Of a stretch of 64,000 nt of DNA, positions 11,566-21,695 are shown piece by piece (the stretch's first letter is position 1; the number at the start of each line of letters is the position of its first letter). The notes beneath the pieces are model-generated. The model was not told the origin of the DNA. It searched no databases and saw only the letters and a list, made by a program, of their open reading frames with translations. The position numbers and the translations under genes were made by a program. The stretch is from positions 135,331,241 to 135,395,240 of the forward strand of contig NC_062218.1 in assembly GCF_902686445.1 (NCBI RefSeq), in the 5' to 3' direction. This stretch comes from Sciurus carolinensis. Lineage: Eukaryota; Chordata; Mammalia; Rodentia; Sciuridae.

Positions 11566-12195
11566 CAGTATTTTTTAGTGTACGCACAGAGTTGTGCAAC
11601 CATCACCAAAATCATTTTTGGAACATTTTCATTGTTCAGCGGAGAAACTTGTACCCCTTAGCTATCGTCTTCCAATTTCCCTTATCACTCCCAGTCCCTG
11701 GTAACCACACATCTACTTTTTATGTCTATATATGTGTCTATCCTGTACATTTCATATGAAATTAGTTGCACAATTATGTGTCCTTTTGTGTCTGTTTTCT
11801 TTTAGTTAGCATAACATTGTCAAGATTCATCCATGTTTGAGTGTGTACTGGTACTGTGTTCCTTTTCCTGGCTGAATGATATTATATTGTATGGATGTGC
11901 CACAGTTTGTTTACCTATTCATCAGTTGATGGACCTTTGCGTTTTCACTGTTTAGCTATTAAGAATAATGCTACAGTGAACATTCTTGGACAAGTTTTTA
12001 TGGAAACATATGGTTTCATTTTTCTTGGGCAGATACCTAGGAGTGGAATTGCTGACTCATATGCTTCATTATTTTTTTTATTGCCAAACCATAATGTGGA
12101 TATACCAAAGTGTGTTTAGCAACTACCTTATTGATGGTCATTTAGTTGTTTCATTTTTTGCTGCGAAAGAATGCTGCAGGCAGTGCTACTCAAAA
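11566..12195 (-). mobile_element. Old L1M 3' UTR continuation, antisense
   Basis: L1 3' UTR landmarks in antisense: 'tgcaaccatcaccaaaatca', 'ggtaaccacacatctacttt', 'ttcatccatgtttgagtgtg', 'ggcagatacctaggagtgga'. The left flank (11400-11489) carries 'aagatataattcacatatca', which belongs to the same L1 class. Confidence 0.85.
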
Positions 12196-12205
12196 TGTGG
12201 TTTGC

Positions 12206-12301
12206 GGAACTGGGGTGCAGCTCAGTGGTAGAGCAATTCCTTAGCATGCACGAGGCCCTGGACTTGATCCCCAGCACCGCAAGAGTAAATAAATAAATAA
12301 G
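12206..12301 (+). mobile_element. ID-type SINE with 10-bp target-site duplication
   Basis: A box 'gcagctcagtggtagagca', B box 'ggacttgatccccagcacc', tail (AAAT)n. The 10 bases tgtggtttgc at 12196-12205 recur exactly at 12302-12311. Confidence 0.95.
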
Positions 12302-12311
12302 TGTGGTTTGC

Positions 12312-12790
12312 AAATGAGTGCCAGCCCTTGAACTGTTTGTTATAGGTTTGTAACAAGATTAGAACAGAAATTGGGAATGTTTGGAAATTTTTATAGCAAT
12401 TTACCCAGTAATTTTATGTTTGCTGAATCTAATTTTTTTTAAAAAAAGGGCAAGTACTTTTATGTTTCCTACTTTTTAAAATTTTATTCTTCTACTACAT
12501 TGTTTTAGTGTACTTTATATAAGTATGGGTCCCTGACAAATCAGAAGTGAGAAGAAAAACTAAAAAAGACGAAGGGTCTTCACCACAGACAGGTGGACAA
12601 GCATGGCCTCTCGCACATCTCCTTGTGCTTTTGTTTCTGAGTGCATCATTCAAAGAAGTGAAGTGGGTAGACTGAACAAGTGGGGGCTGAACAAGTGAGC
12701 TGAAGAGTGAAAAAGTCCTTCCGGATGAGTTGTGAGAAAGAGAGCTGGGCGGCTCACCTCCAGTTCCTCTGCTCTTGATGCTAAATTGCC
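12312..12790. other. Unassigned intergenic DNA
   Basis: Includes a 114-codon minus-strand ORF (12495-12839) with no recognisable family. Nothing else identified. Confidence 0.4.
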
Positions 12791-13440
12791 AGGCAGATGA
12801 ATGGGTAAATACAATGTGGTACAAAGACACAGTGTACACAGTGTCCTTAAAAAAGGAAGGAAGTTCTGCTGGGTGTGATGGTACAGGCCAGTAATCCCTG
12901 CAGGCTGAGATGGGAGGATTGCAAATTCAAGGCCAGCCTCAACAATTTAGCAAGGCCCTAAGCAACTGAGTGAGACCCTGTCTCAAAATAAAAAATAAAA
13001 AGGACTGGGGATGTGGTTCAGTGGTAAATCGCCCCTGGTTAAATCCCCAGTACCCATCCCAAATAAATGAATAAATAAATAGGAAGGAAATTCTAGAACA
13101 TGCTTCAACACGAAACAACCTTGAGGACATTAAGCTAAGTGAAGTCAATTGGTCACAAAAGGACCAATCCTGTATGGTTCCACTTCTACATGGTCCCTGG
13201 AATAGTCAAGTTCATAGAGACAGAAAGTAGAATGGTTGTTTCCAGGGATCTGGGGTGATAGGAACAGGAAGTTATTATGTAATGGGTTCACAGTTTCAGT
13301 TTGTAAAGATGAAAAAGTTCTGGAGATGGTTGGTGGTGATGGGTGAATGTACTTAATGCCACAGAACTGTACACTGAATAATGGTTAAAATGGTGAATTT
13401 TATTTTGTATCTATTTTATAGCAATAAAAAGTTATATTTC
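12791..13440 (+). mobile_element. L1M 3' end interrupted by a SINE
   Basis: Sense L1M 3' UTR ('gatgaatgggtaaatacaat', 'ccttgaggacattaagctaa', 'tgaaaaagttctggagatgg', 'gaactgtacactgaataatg') ending in an AATAAA-containing, A/T-rich end near 13425-13440. A SINE dimer occupies 12868-13080. The copy at 26925-28010 has the same landmark order. Confidence 0.88.
12868..13080 (+). mobile_element. Dimeric 7SL-tRNA SINE (B1-dID type) with target-site duplication
   Basis: A 7SL half ('gctgggtgtgatggtacagg' to 'gagaccctgtctcaaaat') is followed by an A-rich linker, then an ID half ('gactggggatgtggttcagt') and an (AAAT)n tail. The 14 bases at 12854-12867 (aggaaggaagttct) match 13081-13094 at 13 positions. 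This dimer is typical of squirrel-related rodents. Confidence 0.95.
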
Positions 13441-13631
13441 ATTTTTATAAACTCAGATATACCTGTTTCTCAGATCATGGTGGAATTGCAATCTCACTTA
13501 TCCTCATTAAGGCCCTGGAAGGTAGGCAATTCCCCATCTTAGGCTCAGGGTAATTTAATCTCAAGGTGGTTGGGGGTTAAGTGACTCGCTCCAGTGGTGC
13601 AGGCTGGGGGGCTTCCAATCAGGTGCCCCAC
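13441..13631. other. Unassigned; possible degraded MIR
   Basis: The part near 13545-13625 ('taagtgactcgctccagtgg') hints at an antisense MIR, but too weakly to call. Confidence 0.3.
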
Positions 13632-13968
13632 TGTCTTAGTCAGTTGACGCTGCTATAGCAAGTTATCATAGATTGGGTGGCTAAAATAAGATAAATTTTA
13701 TTTCTTAACAGTTCTGGAGTCTGGGAAGTCTGAGATTAGGGTGCCAATATGATTGGGTTCTGGTGAGCACCCTCTTCCTGGCTTGTAGACAGATCCTTCT
13801 TGCTGTGTCTTCATATGGTGGAGAGAGGAGCTCAAGAGTCTTCCTGTTCTTATAAGGACACTAATTCTATCTTGGTTGCCCTAAGCCCCATCACTTCATA
13901 GGATCCCAACTCCAAATGTGACTCCCCAACTTCAACATGTGATTGGGGAAGGGATCACTCCATAGCAT
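13632..13968 (-). mobile_element. ERVL-MaLR (MLT1-like) LTR, antisense
   Basis: Antisense landmarks 'tagtcagttgacgctgctat', 'cttaacagttctggagtctg', 'cttcttgctgtgtcttcata', 'cttataaggacactaattct', 'acttcaacatgtgattgggg' follow the order expected of this LTR class. Confidence 0.85.
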
Positions 13969-15039
13969 GCATTCACTTGTATGTTGCCTAAAGACTCAGT
14001 TTCCTCATCTGTAAATAGGGACAACACCCCCCCCCCCAACACACACCATTTTATGGGATTATTCACTCAAATGAACTCACGGGGGCGGATGGCTTTGTAA
14101 GCTATAACTTGCAGACCTTAGCCCTGTCAGGGATCAGCCTGAGTTTAACTCTCTGAATCTTTCTGCCTAACTTCCTGGGGCACCTTAGGTGCCCTTCAGT
14201 TGAATGCACACAGCCTTAAGTGAATGGGCACTCTGATGTCCCCTCTGCACAGCTGCTCCTAAAAAGGCCATTTCTACCCTCCATGTTTTTTTGATTAGGG
14301 AAGGCAACTACAGAAGTGAGCCTTGCCCAAGACCTGGTTAGTAGAGATTCTTCTTAATGACCTAATTATTTTTAAAGGGATAATATGAAATCACAACCAG
14401 GTAAACAGACTCAGAAGTTTAAAAAAAAGGGAGCCTGGTATAAATCCCTCAGTTGGAGCCCTTTTCTGCAGAGGCCACTCAGACCTGGCAGGGATTGAAA
14501 AGGGGGTCTCAGATGCACCCAAGCCAGACCACGTGCATTTTCACGTGTGTGTGTTGCGGGGGGACCAGGGCTATGCCCTTTCACTGGGGGCCTCTTGTTG
14601 CTGTTGGGGGCTGCATGATCCATCAGGCCTCACCCTCCTGAGGGCTTTAATGACCCACATTAAGCCTGATGCTATCGATCAGGAATTGCAAGGCTAAGAG
14701 AAGCCCCAGGCAACAGCATCCTTCACTGGCCAGAGGGCATAGGCAGGATACTGGGGCAGCTCCAAAGGCTGAGCATGGAGGATGCACCTGGGTGGCCCCC
14801 AGTGCTTGTGCCTCTGACACTCATGCCATGCTCATGTCCCTCCCATGTGGCCCCTGAGCTTAGCTGTGTGGTTTCCTTTGACCAATTGCATGTTAGCAAG
14901 TGTGACGCAGCTAGAGACTTGAGAAGCTTCTTGTGCATTAAGGCTTGTCTTCCTGAAATGGGCCCTCTTGCAACCCAGCTGCCCAGCTACCTACACGCTG
15001 GGCTAGACCACTGAATAATAAGAGGAGACTTAAAGAGAG
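13969..15039. other. Unassigned intergenic DNA
   Basis: A possible sense MIR piece at about 13990-14085 ('agtttcctcatctgtaaat') contains an 11-base C run at 14028-14038. The rest is unrecognised; several ORFs of 60-80 codons overlap on both strands. Confidence 0.4.
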
Positions 15040-15218
15040 GCCTTGGAGGGTGAGGCATCTTCCACAAGCTGCTAATTGAATACAGCCACATGAGTGACTT
15101 CAGCCATGACCATGTGGAGCAGATGTCCAGTTTATCCGTCCAATCAGAAGAAATAACATATTGATGTTTTAGGCCACTACATTTAGGTTATGTTGTTACA
15201 TAGCAATAAATGCTAATA
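15040..15218 (+). mobile_element. Possible LTR 3' end
   Basis: The terminal part ('taggccactacatttaggtt', 'cagcaataaatgctaataa' with AATAAA) resembles the end of an old mammalian LTR. The family is not assigned. Confidence 0.35.
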
Positions 15219-15540
15219 AACCTTCTTTCAGCAAAGACAGGGTGGCAACAACAGCAGGCTCAGAAATCCCAGGGAACATTAAGTACTTCTTTTCTATTAG
15301 TTTCAGGAAAAATCAAGAGATTGAGGGATGGACTCTCATTTAACTCATGCAAGTCTCTTGATCTTCTTGGAACCAATCATTGTGTCCAGGGGAAGATGCC
15401 CAAGTCAGAAATACATGCCTATCCTTGTGGCTAGTGAGGCATTGGATCAGTCTTACCCAACCTATGGTAGGGCAGGGAGGAAAATGAGGCTGTAGTTACA
15501 AGAAAAGGGGAGTAGATAAGACATACCCTCTGCTATCTGA

Positions 15541-15903
15541 ATAAGACCACTCCAAAATTCATGTTGGCATTTAATCCCCATTGCGAAGTCTTAAGAGGAT
15601 AGAAATTTAGTCTAACTAGGTGTTTAGAGGCTGGGCCTCTGGGAGGTGACGGGGATGGAATGACATCAGGGTGGAACTCTCATGGTTGAATCCTTTATAA
15701 GAGGAGGAAACCAGACAGATTCACGCATGCTCATCATCCCTGTCTCTTGTGATGTGATGCCCTGTGCTCCTCACTGCCAGCAAGAAGGCCACCACCAGAT
15801 GCAGCCTTTGACCTTAGTCTTCCAGAAACCTGAGCTGAAGAAAACTCTTTTCTTTATAACATATGCAGCATGTGGTTTATTAGCAACAGAAAATGGACTT
15901 GTA
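15541..15903 (+). mobile_element. ERVL-MaLR LTR
   Basis: Sense LTR landmarks: 'catttaatccccattgcgaa', 'gaggctgggcctctgggagg', 'ctttataagaggaggaaacc', 'cttccagaaacctgagctga', 'ttctttataacatatgcagc'. Confidence 0.8.
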
Positions 15904-18454
15904 AATATATCCTCTGTGGGGAGGGTGTAAAATGGATGAAGAGAGAATGAATAATCCTGAGTGGCCTCATTGAAGAGAAACTTTAAAAAGGATGAATATT
16001 TAAGCCAGGACTTATCACAAGTAAGGGACAAGGGTTTCTAGAAGACAAGCAAGCTGAGGGGTAGAACAGTAGATAGAAGAAGACCCAGAGGCAGGAATTA
16101 GCACCTGGTGGGCGAGACTGCAAGGAAAGGAAGCTGAAGGGATCAGGCATTGCATTCAGAGATAGACAGATGTCTGAACTGAAAGCCATTGTGTTTGCCA
16201 AAACTCCAAATGTGTTTCGGCTTTTTCCCCTTGAATTTAGAATTCAGTTCTATTTTAAGAAAAATGTCCAGGTGTTTCTGATTCATTGACACTTAAGTCA
16301 CCATTGTGGGGGGAGGCATGTGGGAGCGTGGGGAGTTGTTTCATGTCCAAGAAATCCTGGAAATGTTTCATTGTGGCATTTTCCACTTCAGGCTGTTTAT
16401 CTGAGGAAGGAGAAGCTGCGTTTGACCAGGACCATGCCTCCATCAGCCAGGTGTCCTGTGTCTAGGCTGCTCTAAAGGCAGCAGCTTGTAGCCAGAAGTG
16501 GCAAGGTCCCTCCGGGGAGACCCCACAGTATGCCCTAAGTGGTTAACTTGGTTGTATTCTTGTGTGTCTCCAGTTCTTTGAAGAGACCAGGCACCCCATC
16601 CTGTTAATTACTGAGTCATGAGGACACTTTGTACGTTGTGATGTGCCCAGTGCGAGCTTGTGACGCCCCTGCCATCGGGCCTTCTGTCTCCCGGAAATAG
16701 AACCTGAGTAGGAGATAATGCCTTGGAGGTAGAAGGTGCCCCAGGGGCCTGCTGGTGCTGGCAGAGGCCCAGGGGAGGGAGAAGCGAGGGTCAGGCACTC
16801 CGGACAGACAGGCAAGGACAGACAGGCAAGAACAGCCTAGGCTCCTCATAATGGAAGTAGAGGCTAGAGGGATTGTGTTCCAAAAACATTTAGACAGCTG
16901 TTCACCCCAGAACAGAAGGAACAGCTCTCAGGGTGACCGAAAGTCAGCTCACACCAGCCTGGAGTCACTTGATCTTTCCCTGACCAGTATCCCAGGCTGC
17001 CCCACGCTCGCCTCACTGAGGCCTCTCTTCTTCAGCCTCCCCTCAGCCTCCCTGAGCCCTGCCTGGGCTGCACACCTGGGACCCAGCTCCCCACCTCTTT
17101 CTCCTTGGCCTTTGACTCCCTCCCGCACCAGATGCCCTGCAGGATGTGCCCAGGCTCTGCACTCTCCTCCTCCCTCATCTGCTCTCCGTGGACAATCTCT
17201 GACCTGCCACCACCCCCTGAGGAACTGGGGCAGAGGAGGCCCTGGTTTGAGAATGAGCAAGGATGGCAACAATTCCACATGGTCTTAATATAATAAACAG
17301 AACTCCAAGGAGCACAGAATCAAACCTGCCAAGTATTGAGCCTGCTGTCTGCAAGCAGAGGAGAGAGGCCTAGGGAACCCCAGACAACAGCCCCAGGTTT
17401 GAATCCACACTTTGGAGGTTATAGTCTTTTGTGGCTGACCTGACACCCCTTCTTTCTTTAGGGTAACCCCATCTTGCCCATTCCCAAACTATGTGACTTG
17501 GGGTGTAATACCTTGGGCCTAGTGATAAGCAGAAGGCCCAGTCATCCCCCAAAGAAGCAGATTCCATAATTTCTCTAGAACTTTTTAAATATAGAGGATC
17601 TCTTTCCACCGGGGTTGTTTAGCCAGCCAGATGTGGGACTAAGAGCTGCTGGGGCCACAGTATGAAGAGGGGTCTCCTGAGAATTAAACCAACATGGAGA
17701 AAATAGAACCAAAATATGGGGAAGGAGAGAATCCTGAGGATATTATTACAGCACCTGGATCCAGCCATTCCTGAATCTTCTTGGATTTTTCAGTCAAAAC
17801 AGGCTAAGTATTCTCTTCATTTTTAAGCTAATTTGACTCGGTTCTGAACTTTGAAGATAAAAGCCCTACTGAAAGCAATTATTCTCCGGAGATCCTAAAC
17901 CTACCACACAGAACAAATATCCCTATTGACACTCATTCTCATTGATGTTTGCGTCTTCAAAGTCCCTGTTGAAAGTCACATGAATGAACAGCCATAGGCA
18001 GGAGAGGTCTCCAGAAGTATCTGTAGGAGTGAGTGAAAGCCATGTTCAGAACCCAGGTACAGCAGCTTATCTCTCCTTCAGTAACAGCAGTGCTATGGCT
18101 CCATCCCAGGGGGTGACTCTTGGGAGAACAGGACCAACAGACTCTGGGATGTGTGTTGACCACATTCAGCAGTTTCCTTATAACTATTTGTCATTCGAGG
18201 TCTCGGTGAATTTTTGCCTGGGGATGTTGGTTCCTATTTTACACGCGCCGTTGCTTTGGTAGTGGAAACAATTACATGCATTGATAAAGCATGTCAATAA
18301 ATAAAAAAGATACAAAAGCACCCCTCCTGGTGTTTCCATGGACACAGAAGATGAAGATTTCAGGAACAGAGCTTTAGAGCTGTGCTGTCTGGCCAGTTTC
18401 CAATGACACATCTTCGACTCTGTTCCCTGTAGATTGCTGAGAACTTGGCTACAT
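15904..18454. other. Repeat-poor unique stretch, 2.5 kb
   Basis: No transposon recognised across this span, unusual for this window. The middle (about 16600-17260) is GC-rich and holds a 177-codon plus ORF (16755-17288) overlapped by 109- and 82-codon minus ORFs. Overlapping ORFs on both strands are what GC-rich non-coding DNA gives by chance. The composition is Ser/Pro/Leu-rich and no domain is visible. Confidence 0.5.
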
Positions 18455-18800
18455 CAGTCTATTGCTGTAATAAATACCTGAGTTAATCAATTTAATAGGA
18501 GAAGAGGTGTATTTGGGCTCACAGTTTTAGAGGTTTTGATTTCATGGCTGAGGGGCCCTGTTCCTATTGGGCCTATTGGCACATCATGGTGGAGCAAAAC
18601 TGCTCACCTCATGAACAAGATGCAAAAAAGAGACTGAAGAAGAGAATGGGGTCCCACAATCCCCTTCAAAGCACATCCCCAGTGAATGGAATGCTTTTCA
18701 CTAGGCTCCGTCTCTTAAATATTCTACCACCTCTTAATAGCACCCCTCTGGGGACCAAGCCTTTATCTTACAGGCCTTTGAGTGACATTTAAGATCCAAG
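18455..18800 (-). mobile_element. ERVL-MaLR (MT-like) LTR, antisense
   Basis: Antisense landmarks 'attgctgtaataaatacctg', 'tcacagttttagaggttttg', 'cagtgaatggaatgctttt', 'cacctcttaatagcacccct', 'ggcctttgagtgacatttaa' match the rodent MaLR LTRs seen elsewhere in the window. Confidence 0.85.
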
Positions 18801-18985
18801 TATAGGAAAATGATAGCAAGGAGTTTCTCGATAGTTTAGTTCAGGGCATAAATGGAAGTTTGTACTTGGGACACAAGGATGCAGAGAAGGAGACTCCCAG
18901 CTTGCACCTAAAACTATCTCTGGGTTAAAATTGTACTATAAAACCACCTTTGTGTCCAAAGGTTCTAGATGAACCTTCTTATTAT

Positions 18986-19292
18986 AGTTTGAACATACCT
19001 AATTCAAAAATTCAAAATCCAAAATGCTCCCAAATCCACAACTGTTTGAGTTCCAACATGACTGGAAGATTCCATACTTGACCTCATGTGATGGGTCATA
19101 GTCAACACACAGGTGCACTAACAGTGTTATGTAAAATCACCTTCAGGCTTCGCGTTTAAGGTTTATACCAGTGACTCAGGTCTCATTCCTAAGAGACAAT
19201 GCGTGTGCAAATGTGTATTCAAAATCTGAAAAAAATATGATACCTGAGGCCATTCTGGTCCCAAGCATTTTGGATAAAGAATGGTCAACCTG
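18986..19292 (-). mobile_element. Non-autonomous DNA transposon (MER-type), antisense
   Basis: In reverse complement it starts 'caggttgaccattctttatc' then 'caaaatgcttgggaccagaa', the head of an old mammalian DNA transposon family. A second copy in the opposite orientation lies at about 38405-38720. Confidence 0.65.
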
Positions 19293-19530
19293 TAATAAAG
19301 ATGGAGGGGAAACTAGAAGGAAGGATACCCTTTGGCAGAATTAATTGTTGGTCCTCATAAGCTGATGTTGGTCCTAGGCAGGACCCTCATGGATGCTTGG
19401 TGCCTGCGTGGATTATGACTTTTGGTGTTGGGCATGTCATCAGACTCTCTGAGGATCACAGCGAGTGAGTGCCCAGCTGTGAGTGGCCTCAGTGTTCCTT
19501 GCTGCATGGCTATAACTTTTAAACAATCTC

Positions 19531-19612
19531 AGGATGGGATGCAGCTCAGGGGCAGAGCACTTGCCTAGCATGCACGAGGCCCTGGGTTCAACCCCCAGCA
19601 CTACAAGGAAAC
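19531..19612 (+). mobile_element. ID-type SINE
   Basis: A box 'gcagctcaggggcagagca' and B box 'gggttcaacccccagcact' are well preserved, with an A-rich remnant tail. Confidence 0.92.
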
Positions 19613-20060
19613 CAAAAGCCAAAGACCAAGAAACTGACCTGGTGTCTGTATGGGAAGGAGGGGAAAGGCCTTTCCCAGTCTAGGTGTATGGTAAACACTG
19701 AGACAAAACTGTTCCTGTTACAGTATGTTTGGACTGAGATTCATGTGGGCTAAATCAATGTCTTAATTTGAGAGGGAAAAAACCTATTGCATGGTTGGTT
19801 GTTTTCCAAAAGCAGTAACTTGCCTGGTTAGATTTTCTCTTCTTCCCTGCTCCTGCCCCCAAATTACGGAAAGCAAAACATCCAGGTCATGTTTCCAAAT
19901 TTCATTTTATAAACTGAAAACACATTTTAGATCTCTCGGGGCCAAAGACACCTTCGTCTCGTTAGCTCTCAATGCTTTCAGTGTTTATATAGCACCAAGT
20001 CATGTAGCTTTTTCCTTCTTCAGACAAATTCAAAGAATTGTTCCTTTGCTAAAACCTCCT
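19613..20060. other. Unassigned intergenic DNA
   Basis: No repeat or gene recognised. Confidence 0.4.

Positions 20061-20092
<32 letters not shown>
20061..20092. repeat. (TTG)n microsatellite
   Basis: About ten TTG units, immediately left of the T-rich tail of the reverse-oriented SINE, from which it probably arose. Confidence 0.95.
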
Positions 20093-20093
<1 letters not shown>

Positions 20094-20175
20094 CTTTTTT
20101 GTACTGGGGATCGAACTCAGGGCCTTGTGCTTGTGAGGCAAGCACTCTACCAACTGAGCTATCTCCCCAGCTCTT
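20094..20175 (-). mobile_element. tRNA-Ala-like SINE
   Basis: Reverse orientation of the same well-preserved subtype as 7949-8045: 'ggggatcgaactcagggcct' and 'ctaccaactgagctatctcc'. A 16-base T run follows on the right. Confidence 0.93.
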
Positions 20176-20187
20176 TTTTTTTTTTTT

Positions 20188-20554
20188 TGAAAAATGTTTT
20201 ATTGCAGTAAAAATGTATAACATGGAACTGCCATGCTCACCATTAGTTATAGTCACAGGATGCTGTGCTACCAAGGCCACCACATCCAACCTGTCACATC
20301 ATCCCAGGGAGAAACTCTAACCATTCAGTGACAACTCCTCCCCACTTCCCTAGTCCTTGGTAACCTCTAATCTACTTTTTGTCACTATGAATCTGCCTAG
20401 TCTTAATATTTAATATAAATGGAATTATAAAATTTATGGGCTTTTGTGTCTGGCTTATTTCATTTAACAAAATGTTCCCAAGGTTCATCCATGCTCTACC
20501 GTAAGTCAATTCACTATTCTTTTTTATGGCTGAATAATATCCTATTGTATGCAC
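20188..20554 (-). mobile_element. L1M 3' UTR, left part, antisense
   Basis: Antisense L1 landmarks: 'gtccttggtaacctctaatc', 'ttaatataaatggaattata', 'ggttcatccatgctctaccg', 'ttttatggctgaataatatc'. The text breaks at about 20554 and resumes at 21275, so the intervening LTR is a later insertion. Confidence 0.85.
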
Positions 20555-20612
20555 TGTAGTTTGGATCTTGAATGTCTTCCCAAGACCCACCTGTTAAAAG
20601 CTTGGTCCCTAG

Positions 20613-20716
20613 TGAAAGCACCCAGAAATCACTTTGGACGCGAAAACTCACGCAAGAGATTTTATTAAGCAAACAGGCAGAGTGTCTCCCTGCAGGGTGA
20701 AAGAGAGAAAATGACA

Positions 20717-20747
<31 letters not shown>

Positions 20748-20951
20748 CAAGAGAGACAGTGAAAGCCAGGAGGAGAGAGCATGAAAGCAAGAAAAAGGGG
20801 GGGGGTATTCTTAAGTAATTCGCAGGCTAATAACAGACCAATGACTGATGAGAATGTTCACAGGCTTATGAGTGGACCAATGGTTGGCTGGGATGTTCAC
20901 AGACTGACAATCTGGGTTGTAAAATGGTGTGGGGGAGGGAGAATAATAGCA
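20613..20951 (-). mobile_element. ERV LTR inserted in MaLR LTR, antisense
   Basis: The block interrupts the MaLR text. It carries a minus-strand AATAAA at 20661-20666 ('gagattttattaagc'), comparable in position to that of the LTR at 8822-9348 but different in sequence. It contains a (GA)n tract at about 20720-20747 and a G run at 20798-20806. Exact ends are uncertain. Confidence 0.55.
20720..20747. repeat. (GA)n microsatellite
   Basis: About 14 GA units within a longer purine-only stretch. Confidence 0.93.
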
Positions 20952-21274
20952 GATATGGTGCTATTGGGTGATGGTGAAACCCTTGGAAGGAGGGGCTTAA
21001 TAGGAGGTCTTTGGGTCACTAGGAACATGCCCTTGGTGGGAGTTTTGGGACCCTGGCCCCTTCCTCTTTCCTTCTTTGCTTCTTGGCCATGAAATGAGTG
21101 ACTTTTGCCACTTTTGAGGCAGAGGATGCTCTGCCTCATCATAAGTCCCAAAGGAAGGGAGATATTAGATCATGGACTGGAACTTCTAAAACTGTGAGCC
21201 AAAATATACCTTTTCTCTTCACAAGTTAATTATCTCAGGTGTTTCGTTCTAGTGATGGAACACCGTCTCACGCA

Positions 21275-21360
21275 GTATTCACATACTACATTTTGTTGAT
21301 CCATTCATCAGTTTGTGGACATTTGACCTTAAATGTTGGTTTTTGAATAGTTTTAAAGAA
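21275..21360 (-). mobile_element. L1M 3' UTR, right part, antisense
   Basis: 'atactacattttgttgatcc' and 'ttcatcagtttgtggacatt' continue the L1 interrupted at 20554. Confidence 0.78.
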
Positions 21361-21455
21361 TAAATATGATATTAACATTGTATTCCTATAAGGACTTAAT
21401 TTTATAACATTATTTGGACAAGTAAATGAAATAAGACTGAACTAACATTCATTGA

Positions 21456-21481
21456 TTTTTTTTTTTTTTTTTTTTTTTTTT
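21456..21481. repeat. Poly(T) run, 26 bases
   Basis: Uninterrupted T run at the left edge of an antisense MIR-like segment. No SINE body adjoins it that I can recognise. Confidence 0.95.
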
Positions 21482-21489
21482 AACTACAA

Positions 21490-21695
21490 ATCAGGCTCTG
21501 TGCTGGGAGCATGCACATAGCATTATCTCCTTTAATACTCACACGGTATGAAATGGATCATCACCCTCTGTTACAGAGGAAAGCACTGAAGCTCCAAGAG
21601 GATAAAAGACATACTCATGGTCACTTAGCTACTACATGACTGGACTGAGATTTGAACACTGCCCATCTAACCCCTGAATCCATGTTCTCCCCTCC
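21490..21695 (-). mobile_element. MIR SINE, antisense
   Basis: Antisense MIR order: 'ggctctgtgctgggagcatg', 'atctcctttaatactcacac', 'gttacagaggaaagcactga', 'ggtcacttagctactacatg'. Confidence 0.72.

Larger units (their letters stand above)
20555..21274 (+). mobile_element. ERVL-MaLR (MT-like) LTR, itself interrupted
   Basis: Starts 'tgtagtttggatcttgaatg' and ends 'tgatggaacaccgtctcacg' plus CA. The two halves (20555-20612 and about 20952-21274) join across an inserted second LTR. The 8 bases gtatgcac precede it and gtattcac follow it, a possible imperfect flanking repeat. Confidence 0.78.

Noticed and set aside
16755..17288. 177-codon ORF on the plus strand as a gene or exon
   Set aside because: Low-complexity Ser/Pro/Leu composition from GC-rich DNA, minus-strand ORFs open over the same bases, and no known family.
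20175..20188. Long T runs as RNA polymerase III terminators of functional small RNA genes
   Set aside because: The T runs are reversed poly(A) tails of minus-strand SINEs or L1s, not terminators downstream of intact RNA genes.
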